DNA of 64,000 nucleotides from Aristolochia californica (GCA_029961685.1 JARWKL010000008.1:14231981-14295980), one strand, 5' to 3'. Shown: positions 25,701-39,478, counted from the first letter of the stretch. A program made the numbers and translations. The notes: a model not told the origin generated them from the letters alone.

Positions 25701-26820
25701 CTTGAGAATTTTAATTTTTTCTACTCCATGAAATTTTTGGATCATTAGGTCATTTGAATTTTCAAAAAGTTTCTGGCATGCATTTCCACCACATTTAAAA
25801 CATGTTAGGATCAATTAGAAATATCTTTCTTATAAAATTCCACCAAGCTTTTTGGGGTTGTATTAGTGGAATTTCCCCAATGTGAATAACAAAACTTTGG
25901 TGTTCATTTTTAGTGCGTGAAAATAATTTTCTTCACTCACATTTATTATAGTTTTCAAATTCTTTTGCATATTTAAGCTCTAAAATTTTCATTTTGTTGT
26001 GATCTATATTTGGCTTATCTTTTTGTTTACGAGAAAACTGGGTGAGTGAAAAACTCAAGTTTGAAAAAAAAAATTGAACATCCAAAATGGAAATGCACAA
26101 ATCCTGAGAGAGATAATTCCAAAATGTATCTCTGATTTTTTTGGTCCGTTTATTGAAAAATAGGCAAAAAGTGGGTTGTTTGTCTCAGGTAAATATCCCA
26201 CCGCGCGTTAACTTGAGAATTTTAATTTTTTCTACTGCATGAAATTTTGGATCATTAGGTCATTTGCATCTTCAACATGTTTTTGGCATGCATATCCACC
26301 ACATTTAAAACATGATAGGATCAATTAGAAATCTATTTCTTATAAAATTCTACCAAGCTATCTTGGGGTTGTACTAGTGGAATTTCCCCATCGTGGATAA
26401 CAAAAATTGGTGTTCATTTTTAGTGCGAGAAAATAATTTTCTTCACTAACATTTATGATTCTCTTCAAATTATTTTGTATACATAAACTCTAAAATTTTC
26501 AATTTGTTGTGATCTGTATTTGCCTTATCTTATTGTTTACGAGAAAACAGGGAGAGTGAAAAACTCAAGTTTGAAAAAAAAATTTAACATCCAAAATGGA
26601 AATTCACAAATGCTGAGAGAGATAATTCCTAAAAGTCTCTATGATTATTTAGGTCCACTTTTTGTAAAATAGGCAAAAAGTGGGTTGTTTGCCTCTCGTA
26701 AATATCCCAACGTACATTAACTTGAGAATTTTCATTTTTTCTACTCTTTGAAATTTTTGGATCATTAGGTCATTTGCATCTTCAACATGTTCTTGGCATG
26801 CATATCCACCACATTTAAAA

Positions 26821-27245
26821 CATCTTAGGATCAATTAGAAATCTCTTTCCTAAAAAATCCCCCAAGACATCTGAGGTTGTACAAGTGGAATTTCCCCAAT
26901 GTGGATAACAAAACTTTGGTGTTCATTTTTTTGTGATCTATATTTGCCTTATCTTTTTGTTTACGTGAAAATTGGGAGAGAGAAATAGTCAAGTTTGAAA
27001 AAAAAAATAGAACAACCAAAATGGAAATGCACATATATTGAGAGAGATAATTCCAAAAAGTATCTGTGATTTTTTAGGTTCTCTTTTTGTAAAATAGGCA
27101 AAAAGTGTGTTGTTTGGCTCTGGTAAATATCCCACCGTACGTTAACTTGAGAATTTTAATTTTTTCTACTCCTTGAAAGTTTTTGATCATTAGGTCATTT
27201 GCATCTGCAACATGTTTTTGGCATGCCTATCCACCACATTTAAAA
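26821..27245 (+). repeat. Monomer with 86 bp deletion (425 bp)
   Basis: At about 26926-26932 GTTCATTTTT continues directly into TTGTGATC. In a normal copy TTCATTTT occurs twice, about 86 bp apart, and exactly one copy plus the interval is lost here. The equivalent monomers at 28268 and 29805 keep the segment, so the loss happened after this unit was amplified, or in this copy alone. Confidence 0.88.
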
Positions 27246-30200
27246 CATGTTAGGATCAATTAGAAATCTATTTCTTATAAAATTCCACCATGCTATCAAG
27301 GGTTGTACTAGAGGAATTTCCCCAACGTGGATAACAAAGCTTTGGTGTTCATTTCTAGCGCGTGAAAATAATTTTCTTCACTCACATTTATTATAGTTTT
27401 CAAATTCTTTTGCATACATAAATTCAAAAATTTTCATTTTGTTGTGATCTATATTTGCCTTATCTTTTTGTTAGCGCGAAAATTGGGAGAGAGAAAAACT
27501 CAAGTTTGAAAAAAAAAATTGAACATCCAAAATGGAAATGTACATATGCTGAGAGAGATAATTCCAAAAAGTATCTGTGATTTTTTAGGTCCGCTTTTTG
27601 TAAAATAGGCAAAAAGTGGGTTGTTTGGCTCTGGTAAATATCCCACCGCACGTTAAGTTGAGAATTTTAATTTTTTCTACTCCTTGGAATTTTTGGATCA
27701 TTAGGTCATTTGCGTCATCAACATGTTTCTAGCATGCCAATCCACCACATTTAAAACATGTGAGGATCAATTAGAAATCTCTTTCTTATTAAATTCCCCA
27801 AGCTACCTGGGGTTGTACTAGTGGAATTTCCCCAACGTGGATAACAAAACTTTGGTGTTAATTTTTAGTGCGTGAAATAATTTTCTTCACTCACATTTAT
27901 TATAGTTTTCAAATTATTTTGCATACATAAAATCTAAAATTTTCATTTTATTGTTATCTATATTTGCCTTATCATTTTGTTTACGACAAAACTGGGAGAG
28001 TGAAAAACTCATGTTTGAAAATAAAAAAATTGAACATCCAAAATGGAAATGCACAAATGCTGAGAGACATAATTCCAAAAAGTTTTTGTGATTTTTCTGG
28101 TCCGTTTTTTTTTTAAATGGGCAAAAAGTGGATTGTTTGGCTCTGGTAAATATCTCAATGCACATTAACTTAAGAATTTTAATTTTTTCTATTCCTTGAA
28201 ATTTTTGGATAATTAGTCACTTGCATCTTCAACATGTTTCTGGCATGCATATCCACCACATTTAAAACATGTTAGGAACAATTAGAAATCTCTTTCTTAT
28301 AAAATTCCACCAAGCTATCTGGGGTTGTACTTGTGGAATTTCCCCAACGTGGATAAACAAAACTTTGGTGTTCATTTTTAGTGCGCGAAAATAATTTTAT
28401 TCACTCACTTTTATTATAGTTTTCAAATTCTTTTGCATACATAAACTCTAAAATTTTCATTTTGTCGTGATCTATATTTGCCTTATCTTTTTGTTTATGT
28501 GAAAATTGGGAGAGAGAAAAAGTCAAGTTTGAAAAAAAAAATAGAACATCCAAAATGGAAATGCACATATATTGAGAAAGATAATTCCAAACAGTATCTG
28601 TGATTTTTTAGGTCCGCTTTTTGTAAAATAGGCAAAAAGTGTGTTGTTTGGCTCTGGTAAATATCCCAACGCACGTTAACTTGAGAATTTTAATTTTTTC
28701 TACTCCTTGAAATTTTTGGATCATTAGTTCATTTGAATCTTCAACATGTTTTTGGCATGCCTATCCACCACATTTAAAATATGTTAGGATCAATTAGAAA
28801 TCTCTTTCTTATAAAATTCCACCAAGCTATCAGGGGTTGTACTAGAGGAATTTCCCCAACGTGGATAACAAAACTTTGGTTTTCATTTTTAGCGCGTGAA
28901 AATAACTTTCTTCACTCACATTTATTATAGTTTTCAAATTCTTTTGCATACATAAACTCAAAAATTTTCATTTTGTTGTGATCTATATTTTCCTTAACTT
29001 TTTGTTAGCGAGAAAATTGGGAGAGAGAAAAACTCAAGTTTGAAATAAAAAAATTGAACTTCCAAAATGGAAATGCACATATGCTGAGAGAGATAATTCC
29101 AAAAAGTATCTGTGATTTTTTATGTCCATTTTTTGTAAAACAGGCAAAAAGTGGGTTGTTTGGCTCTGGTAAATATTCCACCGCCCGTTAACTTGAGAAT
29201 TTTAATTTTTTCTACTCCTTGGAATTTTTGGATCATTAGGTCATTTGCATGTTCTGCATGTCTCTAGCATGCCAATCCACCACATTTAAAACATGTGAGG
29301 ATCAATTAGAAATCTCTTTCTTATTAAATTCCACCAAGCTATCTGGGGTTGTACTAGTGGAATTTCCCCAATGTGGATAACAAATCTTTGGTGTTAATTT
29401 TTAGTGCGTAAAAATAATTTTCTTCACTCACATTTATTATAGTTTTAAAATTCTTTTGCATGCATAAAATCTAAAATTTTCATTTTGTTGTTATCTATAT
29501 TTGCCTTATCATTTTGTTTACGACAAAATTGGGAGAGTGAAAAACTCAAGTTTGAAAATAAAAAAATTGAACATCGAAAACGGAAATGCACAAATGCTGA
29601 GAGACATAATTCAGAAAATGTTTCTGTGATTTTTTTGGTCCGTTTTTTGTAAAATGGGCAAAAAGTGGATTGTTTGGCTCTGGTAAATATCCCACTGCAC
29701 ATTAACTTGAAAATTTTAATTTTTTCTATTCCTGAAATTTTTGGGTAAGTAGGTCACTTGCATCTTCAACATGTTTATGGCATGCATATCCACCTCATTT
29801 AAAACATGTTAGGAACAATTAGAAATCTCTTTCTTATAAAATTCCACCAAGCTATCTGGGGTTGTACTTGTGGAATTTCCCCAACGTGGATAAACAAAAC
29901 TTTGGTGTACATTTTTAGTGCGTGAAAATAATTTTCTTCACTCACTTTTATTATATTTTTCAAATTCTTTTGCATACATAAACTCTAAAATTTTCATTTT
30001 GTTGTGATCTATATTTGCCATATCTTTTTGTTTACGTGAAAATTGGGAGAGAGAAAAAGTCAAGTTTGAAAAAAAAAAAATAGAACATCCAAAATGGAAA
30101 TATACATATGTTGAGAGAGATAATTCCAAAAAGTATCTGTGATTTTTTAGGTCCGCTTTTTTTAAAATAGGCAAAAGTGTGTGGTTTGGCTCTGGTAAAT

Positions 30201-30822
30201 ATCCCACCGCACGTTAACTTTCGAATTTTAATTTTTTCTACTCGAAATTTTTGGATCATTAGGTCATTTGCATCTTCAACATGTTTTCTGCATGCCTATC
30301 CACCACATTTAAAACATGTTAGGATCAATTAGAAATCTCTTTCTTATAAAATTCCACCAAGCTATCAGGGGTTGTACTAGAGGAATTTCTCCAACGTGGA
30401 CAACAAAACTTTGGTGTTCATTTTTAGTGCATGAAAATAATTTTCTTCACTCACATTTATTATAGTTTTCAAATTGTTTTGGATACATAAACTCTAAAAT
30501 TTTCATTTTGTTGTGATCTACATTTGTCTTATCTTTTTTTTAGCGCGAAAATTGGGAGAGTGAAAAACTCAAGTTTGAAAAAAAAAATCGAACGTTCAAA
30601 ACGGAAATGGACATATGCTGAGAAAGATAATTCCAAAAAGTATCTGTGATTTTTTAGGTCCGCTTTTTGTAGAATAGGCAAAAAGTGGGTTGTTTGGCTT
30701 TGGTAAATATCCCACCGCATATTAACTTGAGAATTTTAATTTTTTCTACACGAAATTTTTTGATCATTAGGTCATTTGCATCTTCAACATGTTTCTGGCA
30801 TGCATATCCACCACATTTAAAA
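26821..30822 (+). repeat. Higher-order repeat, three-monomer unit of about 1535 bp
   Basis: Monomers start at 26821, 27246, 27757, 28268, 28780, 29292, 29805 and 30315. CTATCA(A/G)GGGTTGTACTAGAGG and TTAGCGCG- or TTAGCGAG-type sequence mark 27246, 28780 and 30315. CCAATCCACC, TGTGAGGATC, GTTATCTATATTTG and AAATAAAAAAATTG mark 27757 and 29292. TTAGGAACAATTAG and GGATAAACAAAAC mark 28268 and 29805. GTCAAGTTTG with an AATAGAAC variant and ACATAT-TTGAGA marks the ends of 26821, 28268 and 29805. Spacings are 1534, 1535, 1535 and 1537 bp. The unit is present about two and a half times. Confidence 0.85.
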
Positions 30823-31847
30823 CATGTTTGGATCAAATAGAAATCTATTTCTTATAAAATTCTACCCAGCTATCTTAGGGTTGTACTAGTAGAATTTCCC
30901 CATTGTGGATAACAAAATTTTTTGTTCATTTTTAGTGTGTGAAAATAATTTTCTTCACTCACATTTATTAAAGTTTTCAAATTCTTTTGCATACATAAAC
31001 TCTAAAATTTTCATTTTGTTGTGATCTATATTTGCCTTATCTTTTTGTTTACGAGAAAACTGGGAGAGTGAAAAACTCAAGTTTGAACTAAAAAATTGAA
31101 CATCCAAAATGGAAATGCACAAATGCTGAGAGAGATAATACCAAAAAGTATCTGTGATTTTTTAGGTCTGCTTTTTTTAAAAAAGGAAAAAAGTGGGTTT
31201 GTTTGGCCCTGGAAAATATCCCACCACACGTTAACTTGAGAATTTTTATTTTTTCTACTCCTCGAAATTTTAGGATCATTAGGTCATTTGCATCTTCAAC
31301 ATGTTTCTGGCATGCATATCCACCACATTTAAAACATGTTAGGGTCAATTAGAAATCTCTTTCTTATAAAATTCCACCAAGCTATCTGGGGTTGTACTAA
31401 TGGAATTTCCCCAACGTGGATAAAAAACTTTGGTGTTCATTTTTAGTGCCTGAAAATAATTTTCTTCACTCACATTTATTATAGTTTTCAAATTCTTTTG
31501 CATAAATAAACTCTAAAATTTTCATTTTGTTTGTGATCAATATTTGCCTTATCTTTTTGTTTACGAGAAAACTGGTAGAATGAAAAACTCAAGTTTGAAA
31601 ATAAAAAAATTGAACATCCAAAATGAAAATGCACAAATGCTGAGAGACATAATTCCAAAAAGTATCTATAATTTTTAAGGTCCGCTTTTTTTAAAATGGG
31701 CAAAAAGTGGGTTGTTTGGATCTGGTAATTATCCCACCGTACGTTAAATTGAGAATTTTAATTTTTCCTACTCGTTGAAATTTTTGGATCATTAGGTCAT
31801 TTACATCTTCAACATGTTTCTTGCATGCATATCCACCACATTTAATA
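30823..31847 (+). repeat. Two monomers with partners 6.13 kb downstream and 30.65 kb upstream
   Basis: Monomers start at 30823 and 31335. The 30823 copy shares ATCTATTTCTTATAAAATTC, a CCCAGCTATCTT variant, CCCCATTGTGG, TTTTTTGTTC, TTTGAACTAAAAAATTG (31082 versus 37211) and GGCC-TGGAAAATATCCC (31205 versus 37332) with the 36951 copy. The 31335 copy shares TGGTAGA-TGAAAAA, AAATAAAAAAATT, GAGAGACATAATT and CGTTAAATTGAG with the 688 copy. Confidence 0.75.
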
Positions 31848-34800
31848 CATGTTAGGATCAATTAGAAATCTCTTTCTTATAAAATTCCAACAAGCTATAT
31901 GGGGTTGTACTAGTGGAATTTCCCGAACGTGGATAATAAAACATTGGTGTTCATTTTTAGTGCGTGAAAATAATTTTCTTCACTCAAATTTATTACAGTT
32001 TTCAAATTCTTTTGCATACATAAACTGTAAAATTTTCATTTTGTTGTGTTCTATATTTGCCTTATCTTTTTGTTTACGAGAAAACTGGGAAAGTGAAAAA
32101 CTGCAGTTTGAAAATGAAAATTTAACATCCAAAATGGAAATACACAAATACTGAGAGAGATAATTCCAAAAAGTATCTATGATTTTTTAGGTCCGCTTTT
32201 TGTAAAATAACCAAAAAGTGGGTTGTTTGGCTCAGGTAAATATCCCACCGCACGTTAACTTGAGAATTTTAATTTTTTCTACTCGAAAATTTTGGATCAT
32301 AAGGACATTTGCATCTTCAATATGTTTTTGACATGCCTATCCACCACATTTAAAACATATCAAGATCAATTAGAAATATCTTTCTTATAAAATTCCACCA
32401 AGCTATCTGGGGTTGTACTAGTGGAATTTACCCAAAGTGGATAACACAACTTTGGTGTTCATTTTTAGTGCGTGAAAATAATTTCCATCATTCACATGTA
32501 TTATAATATTCAAATTCTTTCGCATACATAAACTCTAAAATTTTCATTATGTTATGATGTATATTTGCCTTTCTTTTTGTTTACGTGAAAACAGGGAGAG
32601 AGAAAAACTCAAGTTTGAAAAAAAAAATTGACCATCCAAAATTGAAATGTACCAATGCTGAGAGAAATAATTCCAAAATGTATCTGTGATTTTTAGGACC
32701 GCTTTTTGTAAAATAGGCAAAAAGTGGGTTGTTTGGCTCTGGTAAATATCCCACCGCACGTTTAACTTGAGAATTTTTTATTTTTTTTACTCCTAGAACT
32801 TTTTGGATCATTAGGTCATTTGGATCTTCAATATTTTTCTGGCATGCCTATCCACTACATTTAAATGAGTTAGGATCAATTAGAAATCTCTTTCGTATAA
32901 AATTCACCAAGCTATCTTGGGTTGTACTAGTGGAATTTCCCCAAAGTGGATAACAAAACTTTGGTGTTCATTTTTAGTGTGTTAAAATAATTTTAATCAT
33001 TCACATTTAATATAGTTTTCAAATTCTTTTGCATACATAAACTCTAAAATTTTTATTTTGTTGTGATCTATATTTGCCTTATCTTTTTGTTTACGAGAAA
33101 ACAAGGAGAGTGAAAAACTCAAGTTTGAAAAAAAAAATTGAACATCCAAAATGGAAATGCACAAATGCTGAGAGAGATAATTCCAAAAAGTATCTGTGAT
33201 TCTTTTGGTCCACTTTTATTAAAATAGGCAAAAACTGGGTTGTTTGGCTCTAGTAAATATCCCACTGCACGTTAACTTGAGAATTTTAATTTTTTCTACT
33301 CCCCTAAATTTTTTGATCATTAGGTCATTTGCATGTTCAACATTTTTCTGGCAGGCATATCCACCACATTTAAAACATGTTAGGATCAACTAGAAATATC
33401 TTTCTTATAAAATTCCACCAAGCTATCTGGGGTTGTACTACTGGAATTTCACCAACGTGGATAAAAAACTTTGGTGTTCATTTTTAGTGCGTCAAAATAA
33501 TTTTCTTCACTCACATTTATTATAGTTTTCAAATTTTTTTGCATACATAAACTCTAAAATGTTCATTTTGTTGTGATCTATATTTGCCTTATCTTTTTGC
33601 TTACGAGAAAACTGGTAGATTGAAAAACTCAAGTTTGAAAATAAAAAAAATGGAACATCCAAAATGGAAATGCACAAATGCTGAGAGACATAATTCCAAA
33701 AAGTATCTGTGATTTTTTAGGTCTGCTTTTTGTAAAATTGGCAATAAGTGGGTTGTTTGGCTCTGGTAAATATCCCACCGCTCGTTAACTTGAGAATTTT
33801 AATTTTTTCTACTCCTTGAAATTTTTGGATCATTAGGTCATTTGCATCTTCAACATATTTCTGGCATGCATATCCACCACATTTTAAACTTGTTAGGATC
33901 AATTAGAAATCTCTTTCTAATAAAATTCCATCAAGCTATTTGGGGTTGTACTTGGGGAATTTTCCCAACGTGGATAACAAAACTGTGGTGTTCATTTTTA
34001 GTGCATGAAATTAAGTTTCTTCACTCACTTTTACTACAGTTTTCAAATTCTTTTAGATACATAAACTCTAAAATTTTCATTTTGTTGTGATCTATATTTT
34101 CCTTATCTTTTTGTTTACGAGGAAACGGGGAGAGTGAAAAACTCATGTTTGAAAAAAAAAATTGAACATCAACAATGGAAATGCACAAATGCTGAGAGAG
34201 ATAATTCCAATAAGTGTCTGTGATTTTTTAGGTCCGCTTTTTGAAAAAACAACCAAAAAGTGGGTTTTTGGCTCTGGTAAATATCCCACCGCATGTTAAC
34301 TTGAGAATTTTAATTTTTTTATTACTAGAAATTTTTGGATCATTAGGTCATTTGCATCTTCAACATTTTTCTCGCATGCCTATCCACTACACTTAAAACA
34401 TGTTATGATCAATTAGAAATCTCTTTCTTATAAAATTCCACCAAGCTATCTAGGGTTGTACTAGTGGAATTTCCCATACGTGGATAACTAAAGTTTGGTG
34501 TTCATTTTTAGTGCGTGAAAATAATTTTCTTCACTCACATTTATTATAGTTTTGAAATTATTTTGCATACATAAACTCTAAAATTTTCATTTTTTTCTGA
34601 TCTATATTTGCCTTATCTTTTTGTTTACGAGAAAACTGGGAGAGTGAAAAACTCAAATTTAAAAAAAAAAAATTGAACATCCAAAATGGAAGTCCACAAA
34701 TGCTGAGAGAGATAATTCCAAAAAGTATCTGTGATTTTTTAGGTCCGCTTTCTTTAAAATAGGAAAAAAATGGGTTGTGTGGCTCTACTAAATATCCCAC

Positions 34801-35420
34801 CGCACTTTAACTTGAGAATTTTAATTTTTTCTACTCCTTGAAATTTTTGGATCATTAAGTCACTTGCATCTTCAACATGTTTCTGGCATGAATATCCTCC
34901 ACATTTAAAATATGTTAGGGTCAATTAGAAATCTCTTTCTTGTAAAATTCAACTAAGCTATCTGGGGTTGTACTAGTGGAATTTCCCTAACGTGGATAAC
35001 AAAACTTTGGTCTTCATTTTTAGTGCGCAAAAATAATTTTCTTCACTGACATTTATTATAGTTTTCAAATTCTTTTGCATACATAAACTCTAAAATTTTT
35101 ATTTTATTGTGATCTATATTTGCCTTATCTCTCTATTTATGTGAAAATTGAGAGAGAGAAAAACTCAAGTTTGAAAAAAAAAATTGAACATCCAAAATGG
35201 AAATGCACATATGCTGAGAAAGAAATTCCAAAACGTATCAGTGATTTTTCAGGTCTGTTTTTTGTAAAATAGGCAAAAAGTGGGTTGTTTGGCTCTGGTA
35301 AATATCCCACCGCACGTTAACTTGAGAATATTAATTATTTCTACTCCTTGAAATTTTTGGATCATTAGGTCATTTGCATCTTCAACATATTTCTGGCATG
35401 CCTATCCACCACCTTTAAAA
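31848..35420 (+). repeat. Relatives of the 1200-5974 block, in the same order
   Basis: Monomers start at 31848, 32356, 32867, 33376, 33889, 34399 and 34911. Partners by private variants are 1200, 1711, 2730 (32867), 3747 or 2219 (33889), 4953 (34399) and 5465 (34911). The offset is about 30.65 kb for the first two, about 30.14 kb for the next pairs and 29.45 kb for the last two. The steps amount to whole monomers. The 32356 copy starts like 1711 but ends like 2219 (CTAGAACTTTTTGG, CACTACATTT near 32800-32860), so it looks like a hybrid left by loss of one monomer. Confidence 0.7.
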
Positions 35421-38400
35421 CATGTTAGGATCAATTAGAAATCTCTTTCTTATAAAATTCCACCACGCTCTCTGGGGTTATACTATTGGAATTTCCCCAA
35501 AGCGGATAACAAAACTTTGGTTTTTATTTTTAGTCCGTGAAAATAATTTTCTTCATTCACATTTATTATAGTATTCAAATTCTTTTGCATACATGAACTC
35601 TAAAGTTTTCATTTTTTTGTGATCTATATTTTCCTTATCTTTTTGTTTACGAGAAAACTGGGAGAGTGAAAAACTCAAGTTTGAAAATAAAAAAATTGAA
35701 CATCTAAAATTGAAATGCACAAATGCTGAGAGATATAATTTGAAAAAGTATATGTGATTTTTTACGTTTTTTTTTTTGTAAAATATGTAAAAAGTGAGTT
35801 GTTTGGCTTTGGTAAATATCCCACTGCACGTTAACTTGAGAATTTTAATTTTTTCTACTCCTTGAAATTTTTGGATCATTAGGTCATTTGCATCTTTAAC
35901 ATATTTCTGGCATGCATATCCACCACATTTAAAACATGTTAGGACCAATTAGAAATCTCTTTCATATAAAATTCCACCAAGCTATCTGGGTTTGTACAAG
36001 TGCAATTTCCCCAACGTGGATAGAAAAACTTTGGTGTTCATTTTTGGTGCATGACAATAATTTTCTTCACTCACTTTTATAATAGTTTTCAAATTCTTTT
36101 GCATACATAAACTCTAAAATTTTCATTTTGTTTTGATCTATATTTTCCTTATTTTTTTGTTTACGAGAAAACTGGGAGAGTGAAAAACTCAAGTTTGAAA
36201 AAACAAATTGAACATTCAAAATGGAAATGCACAAATAATGAGTGAGATAATTCCAAAAAGTACCTATGATTTTTTAGCTCAGCTTTTTGTGAAATAGCCA
36301 AAGAGTGGGTTGTTTGGCTCTAGCAAATATCCAACCGCACATTAACTTGAGAATTTTAATTTTTTCTACTACTTGAAATTTTTGTATCATTAGGTCATTG
36401 GCATCTTAAACATCTTTCTCGCATGCCTATCCACCACATATAAAACATGTTAGGATCAATTAGATATCTCTTTGTTATTAAATTCCACCATGCTATCTGG
36501 GGTTGTACTAGTGGAATTTCCTAAAAGTAGATAACAAAACTTTGGTGTTCATTTTTAGAGTGTGAAAATAATTTTCATCATTCACATTTATTAAATTTTT
36601 CAAATTATTTTTCTTACATAAACTCTAAAATTTTCATTTCGTTGTGATCTATATTTGCCTTATCTTTTTGTTTACGAGAAAACAAGGAGAGAGAAAAACT
36701 CAAGTTTGAAAAAAAAAATAACATCCTAAATGGAAATGCCCAAATGCTGAGAGAGATAATTCCAAAATGTATCTGTGATTTTTTAGGTCCGCTTTTTGTA
36801 AAATAGGGAAAAAGTGTGTTATTTGGCTCTAGTAAATATCCCACCGCACGTTAACTTGAGTATTTTAATCTTTTCAACTCGAATTTTTTTATTATTAGGT
36901 CATTTGCATCTTCAACATGTTTCAGGCATGCATATCCACAATATTAAAAACATGTTAGGATCAATCAGAAATCTATTTCTTATAAAATTCCACCCAGCTA
37001 TCTTGAGGTTGTACTAGTGGAATTTCCCCATTGTGGATAACAAAAGTTTTTTGTTCATTTTTAGTGCGTGAAAATAATTTTCTTCACCCAAATTTATTAA
37101 AGTTTTCAAATTCTTTTGCATACATAAACTCTAAAATTTTAATTTTGTTGTTATCTATATTTGTCTTATCTTTTTGTTTACGAGAAAACTGAGAGAGTGA
37201 AAAAATCAAGTTTGAACTAAAAAATTGAACATCCAAAATGGAAATGCACAAATGCTGAGAGAGATAATACTAGAAAGTATCTGTGATTTTTTAGGTCCGC
37301 TTTTCGTAAAATAGGAAAAAGTGGGTTGTTTGGCCTTGGAAAATATCCCACCGCACGTTAACTAGATAATTTTTATTTTTTCTACTCCTTGAAATTTTAG
37401 GTTCATTACGTCATTTGCATCTTCAACATGTTTCTAGCATGTATATCCACCACATTTAAAACATGTTAGGATCAATTAGAAATCTCTTTCTTATAAAATT
37501 CCTCCAAGCTATCTCGTGTTGTACTAGTGAAATTTCCCCAACGTGGATAACAAATCTTTGGTGTTCATTTTTAGTGCGTAAAAATAATTTTCTTCACTCA
37601 CATTTATTATCATTTTCAAATTCTTTTGCATACATAAACTCTAAAATTTTCATTTTGTTGTGATTTATATTTGCCTTATCTTTTTGTTTACGAGAAAACT
37701 GGGAGAGTGAAAAACTCAAGTTTGAAAAAAAAAATTGAACATCCAAAATGGAAATGCACAAATGCTGAGAGAGATAATTCCAAAAAGTATCTGCGATTTT
37801 TTTGGTCCGCATTTTTTAAAATAGGCCAAAAGTGGGTTGTTTGGCTCTTGTTAATATCCCACCGCACATTAACTTGAGAATTTTAAATTTTCTACTCCCC
37901 TAAGTTTTTGGATCATTAGGTCATTTGCATCTTCAACATGTAGAGGCATGCATATCCACAACATTTAAAACATGTTAGGATCAATTAGAAATCTCTTTCT
38001 TATAAAATTCCACCAAGCTATCTGGGGTTGTACTTGTGGAATTTCCCCATCGTGGATAACAAAACTTTGGTGTTCATTTTTAGTGCTTGAAATAATTTTC
38101 TTCACTCACATTTATTATAGATTTCAAATTCTTTTGCATACTTGAACTCTAAAATTTTCATTCTGTTGTGATCTACATTTGCCTTATCTTTTTGTTTATG
38201 AGAAAACTGGGAGAGTGAAAAACTCATGTTTGAAAAAAAAAAATTGAACATCCAAAATGGAAATGCACAATTGCTCAGCGAGATAAATCCTAAACGTATA
38301 TGAGATTTTTTTGGTCTGCTTTTTGTAAAATAGCTAAAAAGTGGATTGTTTGGCTCTGGTAAATATCCCACCGCACGTTAACTTGAGAATTTTAATTTTT

Positions 38401-38482
38401 TCTACTCCATGAAATTTTTTGGATCATTAGGTCATTTGCATCTTCAACATGTTTCTGGCATGCATATCCAACACATTTAAAA

Positions 38483-38969
38483 CATGTTAGGATTAATTAG
38501 AAATCTCTTTCTTATAAAATTCCACCAAGCTATTTGGGGTTGTACTTGTGGAATTTCCCCAACGTGGACAAAAAAACATTGGTGTTCATTTTTAGTGCTT
38601 GCAAATAATTTTCTTTACTCACATTTATTATAGTTTTCAAATTCTTTTGTGTACTTAAACTCTAAAATTTTCATTTTGTTGTGATCTATATTTGCCTTAT
38701 CTTTTTTGTTATGAGAAAACTGGGATATTGAAAAACTCATGTTTGAAAAAAAAAAATTGAACATCCAAAATGGAATTGCACAATTTCTCAGAGAGATAAT
38801 TCCAAAAAGTATCTGTGATTTTTTAGGTCTTCTTTTTGTAAAATAGGTAAAAAGTGAGTTGCACGTAAACTTGAGAATTTTAATTTTTTCTACTTCATGA
38901 AATTTTTGAATCATTAGGTCATTTGCATCTTCAACATGTTTCTGGCATGCATATCAACCACATTTAAAG
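38483..38969 (+). repeat. Monomer with about 25 bp deletion (487 bp)
   Basis: At about 38861 GTGAGTTG joins CACGTAAACTTGAG. The usual TTTGGCTCTGG and TAAATATCCCACCG stretch between them is missing. Confidence 0.85.
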
Positions 38970-39478
38970 CATGTTAGGATCAATTAGAAATCTCTTTCTT
39001 ATAAAATTCCACCAAGCTATCTAGGGTTGTACTAGTAGAATTTCCCCAATGTAGATAACAAAACTTTGGTGTTCATTTTTAGTGCGTGAAAATAATGTTC
39101 TTCACCCACATTTATTATAGTTTTCAAATTGTTTTGCATACATAAATTCTAAAATTTTCATTTTGTTGTGATCTATATTTGCCATATCTTTTTGTTTATG
39201 AGAAAACTGGGAGAGTGAAAAACTCTAGTTTGAAAAAAAAATTGAACTTCCAAAATGGAAATGCACAAATGCTGAGAGAGATAATTCCAAAATGTATTGG
39301 TGATTTTTAGGTCTGCTTTTTGTAAAATAGGCAAAATGTGGGTTGTTTGGATTTGGTAAATATCCGACCGCACGTTAACTTGAGAATTTTAATTTTTTCT
39401 ACTCCTTGAAATTTTTGAATCATTAGGTCATTTGCATCTCCAACATGTTTTTGGCATGCATATCCACGACATTTAAAA

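Larger units (their letters stand above)
20216..26820 (+). repeat. Ordinary satellite monomers
   Basis: Thirteen monomers start at 20216, 20727, 21229, 21739, 22251, 22741, 23249, 23759, 24267, 24779, 25290, 25801 and 26311. Most are 508-512 bp. The 20727 copy is 502 bp because part of GGTAAATATCCCA is missing near 21112. The 22251 copy is listed separately. Consecutive copies ending near 25290, 25801 and 26311 share CTCAGGTAAAT, a sign of local homogenisation. Confidence 0.93.

Noticed and set aside
35553..35948. Recurrent minus-strand peptide starting MILTCFKCGGYACQKH, resembling a cysteine zinc-binding motif
   Set aside because: The Cys-x2-Cys and following Cys and His do not fit a known knuckle spacing. 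The stretch is a translation of the region around GGCATGCATATCCACC and recurs in dozens of monomers, often broken by stops.
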